Shown here: in pieces, positions 40,818 through 46,812 of the stretch
How positions within the stretch are numbered: position 1 is the stretch's first letter
Layout: the number at the start of each line of letters is the position of its first letter
Assembly: GCA_013822425.1 (NCBI GenBank)
Contig: PNKL01000020.1
Span: 1 to 46,812 of the forward strand
Direction of reading: 5' to 3'
Source: Gemmatimonas sp.
GTDB taxonomy: Bacteria > Gemmatimonadota > Gemmatimonadetes > Gemmatimonadales > Gemmatimonadaceae
Length of the DNA: 46,812 bases
Notes under the pieces: model-generated
What the model was told of the DNA's origin: nothing
The model's input: only the letters and a program-made list of their open reading frames with translations
Databases searched by the model: none
Position numbers and translations under genes: made by a program

Positions 40818-41387
40818 TCACGGTGCCGGTACCAGGACCCCATATACCGCCGGCGCACGATCCAGCGGGCCCGCCCAGTAGATGCGCGCGCCGACCTGCG
40901 TGCGCAACGCCGCGGGCACGTCGCGCAGCGGCCGCCGCATCCCGTCCGCAGTCTCGAGTGCATACGCGTTGCCCTGAGCGCGCAGCACACCGTCTGCGGC
41001 GGCGATACCATCCACGGCGCGCACGGCATACCGCGCGGCCGCGAAGGTGCAGGCGACACCCGGGAGCATCGTTGCCGATGCGCGATCTCGCGTTCCCCAC
41101 AGCGCCACTTCCAATCCCTCGAACGGCGGCGCTGCCGTCATCCGCAGCGCGCACACCGCCCCGTCCGCGCCCCGCACGACCAGTTGCGTGGTCGGGTCAC
41201 TGCCGATGCGCTCCACGACACCCCGCACCGAATCGGCGGCGCGCTCGCCGTCGGTGAAGGCGGGGGCGGTACGCGCCGTCGAGGCCGCCGTATCGGCGGA
41301 AACGCCCGCCCTCCTTTGCTCGGCAGCAGGCGAGCACGCCGCGAGTGCCACCGCCAGCAGCGTCGCATGCCGCGCCGCCGCGTTCAT
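40818..41387 (-). CDS. Predicted lipoprotein
   Basis: The 189-residue precursor has a short signal and lipobox ('LLAVALAAC'), then a Thr/Ala-rich linker and a beta-rich domain ('GVVERIGSDPTTQLVVRGADG', 'LEVALWGTRDRASATMLPGV', 'VRAVDGIAAADGVLRAQGNAYAL', 'ARIYWAGPLDRAPAVYGVL'). The repeated short strands could form a small barrel or OB-like fold. ATG 41387 overlaps the TGA of the metallopeptidase-like gene as ATGA, so the two are coupled and probably act together outside the cytoplasm. Function unknown. Confidence 0.68.
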   Translation of the reverse strand: MNAAARHATLLAVALAACSPAAEQRRAGVSADTAASTARTAPAFTDGERAADSVRGVVERIGSDPTTQLVVRGADGAVCALRMTAAPPFEGLEVALWGTRDRASATMLPGVACTFAAARYAVRAVDGIAAADGVLRAQGNAYALETADGMRRPLRDVPAALRTQVGARIYWAGPLDRAPAVYGVLVPAP

Positions 41388-44305
41388 TGAATCCTCGCAA
41401 TCGCAATGCGCAGCAGGGACGACGCGGTGCCACCGGTGCTGGAGCGCAGGTTCAGCACCTGCGCGGCGGTCGAAGTGCCGCTCAGCTCGAAGTACGCGTT
41501 GGCGCCGCCGCGCACGCCCGTCTGCGGCGCCGCGAACGATCCGAACGACAGCGCCGGCGGCTGGATCGGGAAGGCAGTGTTGAACCGTCCGGCCCACGCC
41601 GGATCGGCATTCAGCGATGCATAGATGTTGCGCAGGTTCCACGTGCGGAATTGCAGGTCGCTGGATGGATTCGTGAGCCCCGGATAGTCGTCCATGAAGA
41701 GCGCCAGCGTCCATTGGCCGATCAACTGGTCCATCGGAATGCCGGCCACCGCCGCCAGGTTGGCGGTGCCGGTGAGGCTCGACGAGGTCAGCGCCGTCAG
41801 GAAGGCTGCGTCCGACGCGCCGTACCGGTCCACGGCGTAGCGCACCAGCGACCAGGCAGTCTGGTAGAAGAAGCTCCCCGTCTGCCCGGTGGCGTCGCCG
41901 TACGGCGACCAGTTCCAGGGCTCGAGCAGGCGCGGCCGCAGCTCATTGAACGATCGTCGCGCGCCGTAGCTCGGCCGCCGCAGCGGGTCGTTGGCGAGGC
42001 ACGTCGCGTTCGTCGGGTTGAAGTCGCAGTACAGCCCATTCGATGCCGCCGTGCCATAACCGGCGTTGCCGCCGAACGCCGTGTGGTGCAGCGCCTGCCG
42101 CGCCCACACTTCTTCGGCATGACGGGCCGTGCCTTCCTCCATCCAGCTTGCCTCGAACGGCGCGCCGTTCGCCATCCGCACCGCCATCGAGGCGATGTGC
42201 TTCACCTCGTGGATCACGGTGCGCCCCATGAAGTTGTACCAGCCGCCGGGGTTGGCCGTCGATTCGAGCGACGTGCCGGCGCCCGTGGGCACGCTGCCGT
42301 AGAAGAACTCGCCGAAGTTGCTGGTGCCGCAGGTCGAGCGCGGGAATTGATCGCGGCTCGTCACGAACGCGGCGACGCCACCGATCGCATTCACCCGCTG
42401 CGTGAAGATCATGTGCACGCGGCCGTCCGCGTCCGTCTGCGCGTCGCGGAGCAGCGGGTCGCCGAACGTCTGTCGCACGACGTTGTACTGGTCGGCGTCG
42501 AACACCTGCCCGAGGCGCTGGTACCGGTTGGCAAGCGTCGTGTCGTTGCTTGCGAGCAGCGCGTTCGCGGTGTCTTCCCAGATGACGGCGCGGCTCCCTG
42601 AATACAGCGCGATCGCCGTGATGCGCGCGGTGGTGTCGGTGCAGGTCGCCCATGGCCAGTACAGGACGCGCCGGTCGCCGGCCGCGGGTGCGGCGGCGGC
42701 AGTGACGGCGCGCCGGCGCGGCGGCGGCGTGGTGGCGCGCGCGCGCAGCTGCTCCACGAGGGCGCGCTCGCGCTCCAGGTGCTCCCAGTGCGCCTGGTCG
42801 CGACTCGCGTCGGCCGACGCTTCGGCCATGGCAGCGCGCGATGCCCGCAGCGGAGCGAACTGCCGCGCGCTCGCCGCGCCCGGAGACGGATTGCCGCTCA
42901 GTTCGAAGTCCACTTGCGAGTTCGCCGACGTGGACGCGTTGTACACCGAGATGAGATAGCGCGCCGTGCCGCCCGTCGCCGGCAGCTCGTTGCACCGGCT
43001 CGCTGTGTTCGACGACGCAACAAACGCCTGTCCGACGGCGAGCGCGCGCGGGAATCCGGTCACCGTCACCGTGATCGCGCTTCCCACCGCGCCGGCACTC
43101 GCCACTACCACAGGCACCGTCCCGCTGGGAACGCACGGTGCGGTGGCGGTGATCTGCGTCGTCGTGGCGGCGGTGACCGTCGCGCTGACCCCCGACACGA
43201 GAATCGTGTTCCCGGCGACCGTCGGCGCGAAGCCGGAGCCTGTGATGACGAAGGCGGTCCCTGGCACGAGCGGCTGCGGCTCCACTGCGACAACCACGGG
43301 CGCGGACGACGACGTGGCGTTGAAGACAACGCCCGGCAGGCCAGGCGCGCTCGCCGTCAGCGTGTTGGTGCCCGTCGCGGTGCCCATCACCCAGCTGCCC
43401 ACGGCCGCGAGCCCGGACGCGCTGCTCGTCGCCGTCGTACCGGAGGCGGTGCCACCGCCGCTCGAGACTGTAAACGTGACAACGATGCCGGCCACCGGGT
43501 TGCCGAACGCGTCGTTGACGCGAACCGCGGGTGCGATGGGCACGGCGGTGCCGGCGCCGGCGGTCTGGTTGTTGCCCGCGGAGGCCACGAGCACGGCGGC
43601 CGGACCGGCGGTGGCCGTCGCGGTGAAGAAGACCGTGTCCTTCACGCCGGTTGCGACCGCCTGCATCGCCTGGACGCCGGCGCCCGGACCCAGCGTCCAG
43701 ATGGTGGACGCCGTGCCGTCGCTCCCCGTGGACGCCGTCGCCGGGTTCATGGAGCCGCCGCCGAGGGCGGGCGAAAAGGAAACCGGGATGCCGGCCACCG
43801 CACTGCCCAGGCGATCCCGCAGCTTCACGCGGATCGCACCGCCCAGCGCCGTGCCCACCGTCGCGGTCTGCGCATCCCCGGCGTCCTTGCTCGGCGCGAC
43901 GGGCACCTGCGCAACGGTCACGGGAATGCCGGCCCTCGCGCGTCCCACGGTGACGGTGATGGTCGCGTTGCCGTTCGCGACGGCCGTGACCGTCGGGTTT
44001 GCGCCGCCGCTGACCGAGGCGACGGTCGGCGCCGATGATGTGACCATTGGCGCCGCGCTGGGCATGACGGCGCCGTTCTGGTCGCGCACTGTGACCGTAA
44101 ACGACTCCGTGGCCCCCACGGCGTCGAACGAGAGGCTCGACACGGAGGCGGTCAGCGTCGTCGCGACGAGCGGAGGCGTGGAGTCCTTGCCGCACCCAGC
44201 GCCGGCGCCGAGGAGGACCAGCGCCGCGGCACGCATCACGAGCCGCGCGGAAAAGCATGCGGAATCGCGACCGACGGGCGAACGCGTGCGCGGAGAAAAG
44301 TTCAT
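41384..44305 (-). CDS. Secreted Ig-like multidomain protein with M30-like metallopeptidase domain
   Basis: The 973-residue protein has a lipoprotein-type signal ('AALVLLGAGAGC', Cys about 38). Residues about 48-120 resemble a BIG_2 domain, then two to three BIG_1/invasin-type repeats ('AVAGIPVSFSP', 'PVAGIVVTFTV'), and an IPT/TIG domain ('VVVAVEPQPLVPGTAFVITG'). From about residue 490 a peptidase-like part carries H699-E700-x2-H703 ('TVIHEVKHIASMAVRM') and a downstream E724 in 'WMEEGTARHAEE', the pattern of gluzincins such as hyicolysin (M30). It should be exposed at the cell surface or released. It overlaps a lipoprotein gene. Start 44305 or 44236; neither has a clear ribosome-binding site. 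Confidence 0.78.
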   Translation of the reverse strand: MNFSPRTRSPVGRDSACFSARLVMRAAALVLLGAGAGCGKDSTPPLVATTLTASVSSLSFDAVGATESFTVTVRDQNGAVMPSAAPMVTSSAPTVASVSGGANPTVTAVANGNATITVTVGRARAGIPVTVAQVPVAPSKDAGDAQTATVGTALGGAIRVKLRDRLGSAVAGIPVSFSPALGGGSMNPATASTGSDGTASTIWTLGPGAGVQAMQAVATGVKDTVFFTATATAGPAAVLVASAGNNQTAGAGTAVPIAPAVRVNDAFGNPVAGIVVTFTVSSGGGTASGTTATSSASGLAAVGSWVMGTATGTNTLTASAPGLPGVVFNATSSSAPVVVAVEPQPLVPGTAFVITGSGFAPTVAGNTILVSGVSATVTAATTTQITATAPCVPSGTVPVVVASAGAVGSAITVTVTGFPRALAVGQAFVASSNTASRCNELPATGGTARYLISVYNASTSANSQVDFELSGNPSPGAASARQFAPLRASRAAMAEASADASRDQAHWEHLERERALVEQLRARATTPPPRRRAVTAAAAPAAGDRRVLYWPWATCTDTTARITAIALYSGSRAVIWEDTANALLASNDTTLANRYQRLGQVFDADQYNVVRQTFGDPLLRDAQTDADGRVHMIFTQRVNAIGGVAAFVTSRDQFPRSTCGTSNFGEFFYGSVPTGAGTSLESTANPGGWYNFMGRTVIHEVKHIASMAVRMANGAPFEASWMEEGTARHAEEVWARQALHHTAFGGNAGYGTAASNGLYCDFNPTNATCLANDPLRRPSYGARRSFNELRPRLLEPWNWSPYGDATGQTGSFFYQTAWSLVRYAVDRYGASDAAFLTALTSSSLTGTANLAAVAGIPMDQLIGQWTLALFMDDYPGLTNPSSDLQFRTWNLRNIYASLNADPAWAGRFNTAFPIQPPALSFGSFAAPQTGVRGGANAYFELSGTSTAAQVLNLRSSTGGTASSLLRIAIARIQ

Positions 44306-44383
44306 GCGGGGAGCGAAAGACGGGTGATAAGATATGATCCCTCAGGGACCCTCCCCCGGCAAGTGATACGCATCACCGTGCCT

Positions 44384-44454
44384 CTCTGCCGTTCTCTGCC
44401 GTTCTCTGCCGTTCTCTGCCGTTCTCTGCCGTTCTCTGCCGTTCTCTGCGGCTA
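44384..44454 (-). repeat. 10-bp array (ACGGCAGAGA), six exact copies, at the aminotransferase stop codon
   Basis: Plus-strand units GTTCTCTGCC recur without error five times and once with a final G. Read on the minus strand, the TAG stop (44452-44454) is followed by CCGCAGAGAA and then CGGCAGAGAA units. This is the cleanest array in the window. Confidence 0.9.
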
Positions 44455-45771
44455 CAGCAGGCCCTGCAGGGCCCGCTGTAGCCGTGGCATCGCCGCCGCG
44501 ATCTCCGCCTCGCTCACAGCCCCGACGCTCAGGCGGAACCAGCCGCTCTCCTCCGGCACGCCGAACGCCTGGAACGGTACGACGCCGACCTGCGCCGCCT
44601 CGAGTATCCAGCGGCGGATCTCCTCGTTGGTCGTAAGCACCCCGCCGGTCGTCGTTCGCTTGCCGAACGGGTGGATGCGCGCCGTCAGGTAGATTGCGCC
44701 CATCGGCGGCAGCGCCTCCACCGGCAGTCCCCGTACACGCATCTGTTCGAGCCCGCGGTACAGGGCGTCGAGTCGGCGTTGGATGCCGGGAATGAACGCC
44801 GCACGGAACTCTGCCTGCGCGGCGACGTCTCCCAGAAAGGCCGCCGTCGCCACCTGCTCGGCGCGCGGTGCCCACGCGCCAATGTGGCCGATGACCGCAC
44901 TCATCCGGGCAATCACGTCCGCCGGCCCCACGGCCCACCCCACGCGCAATCCCGTGGCGGCGAACGCCTTGGAGATGCCGTCCACGAAGATCGTGTACCT
45001 CGCCATCTCGGGGACCAGTGCCGGAGGCGTCACGTGGTGTGTGTCGCCGACGCACAACGGCCAGTAGATGTGGTCGTACATCAGAAAGAGCGGACGCTCG
45101 GTCGTGCCTTCACGTCGCCTGTTCTCCGCGAGAACGGCGTGGCAGATCGTGGTCAGCGACTCGGGGGTGATGGCGGTGCCTGACGGATTGAGCGGCGAGT
45201 TCAGGCAGACGAGCCGTGCCCCGCGCAGAGCCGGCGCGAGATCCGCCGCGGTGGGAAGAAAGTGGTTGGCGCTCGAACAGGGCACCGGCACACCCACCGC
45301 GCCCAGTTGATGCACGTAGTGGTTGTTGTTCCACGACGGCAGCGGATAGACCACGCGGTCGCCGGGATCCACGAGGCTCCGATAGATGCTGTAGATCACC
45401 GGGCGCGCACCGCCGGTGACGTGGATGCACTCGATCGGATACGCGAGGCCGAGTTCGCGGCGGTAGTACGCCTGCACGGCCTGCCGCAGTTCGGGCACGC
45501 CATCCGCGGGTGGATAATTCGTTTCGCCCTTGGCCAGCGCTGTCGCAACTCCGTCCCGCAGCCTGGCGGGAATCGGGAACTGCGCGGGGTCGAAGTCACC
45601 CACGGTCAGGTTGCAGATCGGCGCGCCACCGCGGACCATGGCGCGAATCTCGCCGGCGATCTTGAGAATCTCCGAGCCCGTGAGGCCGGCGGCCATCGCG
45701 GAGACTCGCGGGACGCCGGCAGCCCCATCGGGACCGGCGAGAGCACTCAGGTCGATCTCGGGTCGAGGCAT
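44452..45771 (-). CDS. PLP-dependent class I/II aminotransferase
   Basis: The 439-residue fold-type I aminotransferase acts on an amino acid or related amino donor. Seen are 'ICNLTVGDFDPAQFPIP' and 'GETNYPPADGVPELRQAVQAYY' near the N-terminus, 'YPLPSWNNNHYVHQL', the Asn of 'NSPLNPSGT', Asp/Tyr of 'LMYDHIYWP', and the PLP lysine in 'VDGISKAFAATGLRVGWAVG'. It resembles aspartate/aromatic aminotransferases of the AspC-I gamma type. ATG 45771 starts right at 'MPRPEIDLSAL'; an in-frame start at 45927 would add 52 residues without family likeness. Substrate unproven. Confidence 0.88.
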   Translation of the reverse strand: MPRPEIDLSALAGPDGAAGVPRVSAMAAGLTGSEILKIAGEIRAMVRGGAPICNLTVGDFDPAQFPIPARLRDGVATALAKGETNYPPADGVPELRQAVQAYYRRELGLAYPIECIHVTGGARPVIYSIYRSLVDPGDRVVYPLPSWNNNHYVHQLGAVGVPVPCSSANHFLPTAADLAPALRGARLVCLNSPLNPSGTAITPESLTTICHAVLAENRRREGTTERPLFLMYDHIYWPLCVGDTHHVTPPALVPEMARYTIFVDGISKAFAATGLRVGWAVGPADVIARMSAVIGHIGAWAPRAEQVATAAFLGDVAAQAEFRAAFIPGIQRRLDALYRGLEQMRVRGLPVEALPPMGAIYLTARIHPFGKRTTTGGVLTTNEEIRRWILEAAQVGVVPFQAFGVPEESGWFRLSVGAVSEAEIAAAMPRLQRALQGLL

Positions 45772-46136
45772 CGCGTCGCCGGGGCCGGGGGATCTCAGAG
45801 AACGGAACACCGTAAAGGTAATGCGCTCACGGGATTGCACGCCCGACGCGACGGCGACGAGGTCCCCGCAGAGCGGGGGCGACGCGCTCCGCGCTGTGGC
45901 GAAGGCGACCAAGTCCGCACCCCGCAACGGGGTTTCATAATGCGTTAGCCCTGGAGCTCACCTCGCCTGAGCTTGACAACCACCCACGTTCCGGTACATC
46001 CTCGAAGGGTCACGTGGCGTGATACCAACGTTCGGCTGCTCCGTCACGCACTCAAGTGAGTGCGCACATGGCAGCAAGCGGGACGCGGCATCCACCTTTG
46101 CGTACGGGACTACTTCATCCACGGAATGGTGTACTA
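45772..46136. other. 365-bp intergenic region
   Basis: No coding region is supported. It contains the divergent promoters of the aminotransferase and the right-edge lipoprotein genes; a TTGACA lies at 45973-45978 but no good -10 follows at 17 bases. GC content drops toward the right. Confidence 0.45.
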
Positions 46137-46812
46137 TGCGTTCAACCATTGAACAGCGAACCAAGAACCCCTCATGCCACGAGCAACCATCACGTGCGCG
46201 ATGCCTGTTGAGTCTCGCTGCTATTTCAATCGCTGCTGCCTGCGGCGACCAACCAGCGCCCTCGACACCTGAACACGTCCAACCGAGCAATGAGGCGCGC
46301 AATATCGTGCTCCAGCCGGGACGCTACCCCACAGCCGACGATCGCCTGGCAGAAATCGCACTCCAGATTCCCGGCTTCGGCGGTCTCGCTTTCGACGACG
46401 ACGGTGCCGTTCGAGTGTATGTCACTGACTTGGGCCAGGAAGAAGCGGCTCGCCGGGTGATTAGCGCGCGCATGACTGGACGGTCAAAGAGTGGCGATGG
46501 ACCCGGAGTTGGAACGCCAATGATAAGATTCGTCAAAGGCCGATACGACTGGTCGCAGTTGCTCGCATGGAAGGCGCAGTTGCGCCGTACCGTCTTCAGT
46601 GACCCGAGCGTCACCTTCCTGGACGCCGACGAGGGCAGCAATCGGATCACGATTGGTATTGTTGACCTCAACGATGAAACCCGAGTGCGGACCCTGGCGC
46701 TGTTGGCCAGTGTACCGCCTGAGGCAATCGCGTTTGTTGAACGCGGTCGCCCTCAGCTGCTGCAGAACCTGCGACAAAACTACAGTCCGCGAATTGGCGG
46801 GCTCGGTATTAG
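46137..46812 (+). CDS. Predicted lipoprotein, 3' partial
   Basis: The frame from ATG 46137 stays open to the right edge (225 residues). The first 36 residues hold a signal with lipobox 'SIAAAC' (Cys 36), and the mature part starts with a Pro/Ser/Thr linker. It continues with 'VLQPGRYPTADDRLAEIALQIPGFGGLAFDDDG' and 'SVTFLDADEGSNRITIGIVDL', whose spacing recalls the propeptides of secreted trypsin-like proteases; that is only a resemblance. Codon usage is visibly lower in GC than in neighbours (more NNA/NNT codons), which hints at a different origin. The C-terminus is beyond the window. Confidence 0.72.

Noticed and set aside
45944-45950. GTTAGCC as an integron attC/attI-like core before the low-GC gene
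   Set aside because: The base at the sixth position does not fit GTTRRRY, no matching inverted AAC half was found upstream, and no integrase gene is in the window.
36007-46025. A second AraC operator near 46010 (GTCACGTGGCGTGAT)
   Set aside because: It shares only ACGTGGCGTG with the sequence at 36.0 kb and is single; likely coincidence in GC-rich DNA.

Overview
The window is about 46.8 kb of GC-rich, gene-dense bacterial chromosome. The cell it implies is a diderm: there is an LpxL/HtrB-type acyltransferase, outer-membrane beta-barrels and several lipobox proteins. The gene mix, the many GTG/TTG starts and the style of the small accessory proteins suggest Gemmatimonadota or a close relative. 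That assignment is inference; no rRNA or marker tree is available here. I see no insertion sequence, prophage or CRISPR array.

Layout. 1-3.0 kb (+): glycosyltransferase, lipid acyltransferase, class V aminotransferase and a 5'-truncated DNA-alkylation-repair remnant. 3.0-6.5 kb (-): sugar epimerase, glycosyltransferase and tyrS. 6.6-11.8 kb (+): class A PBP, amidohydrolase, branched-chain aminotransferase and HNH endonuclease. 11.9-17.6 kb (-): an NtrY/NtrX-like two-component operon with two paralogous small coiled-coil proteins between kinase and regulator, then an Omp85-like barrel and a DUF4390-like protein. 18.1-20.5 kb (+): NYN-LOTUS RNase-like protein with a histone H1-like tail, then 3-methyladenine glycosylase. 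20.6-27.7 kb (-): barrel protein, kbl, tdh, divergent SDR and a formate dehydrogenase alpha subunit. 28.2-31.8 kb: a 24-residue Lys/Ala peptide gene, small genes, a methyltransferase, mutM and an RlmI-like methyltransferase. 32-35 kb (-): rho, ruvX, mltG and tRNA-Arg(CCG). 35-46.8 kb: AraC-like regulator, small lipoprotein, TPR-like protein, hypotheticals, ADP-forming acyl-CoA synthetase, Ig-like metallopeptidase, class I aminotransferase and, at the right edge, a partial lower-GC lipoprotein gene.

How genes work together. Tdh and Kbl form the threonine-to-glycine pathway. Formate dehydrogenase and the SDR are translationally coupled. Rho, ruvX and mltG overlap. The two-component genes overlap or nearly abut. 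Several base-excision-type repair genes (AAG, mutM, the alkylation remnant) are scattered through the window.

The most unusual feature is non-coding. Short tandem repeats with periods of 7, 10 or 11 bp begin at, or within a few bases of, the stop codons of nine genes. In coding orientation they share the form G-G-[C/T]-A-G-A or A-A-C-A-G-A. At convergent gene pairs the two arrays face each other as inverted arms around a terminator hairpin. I know of no named element that matches this, and it is the main candidate for something undescribed.
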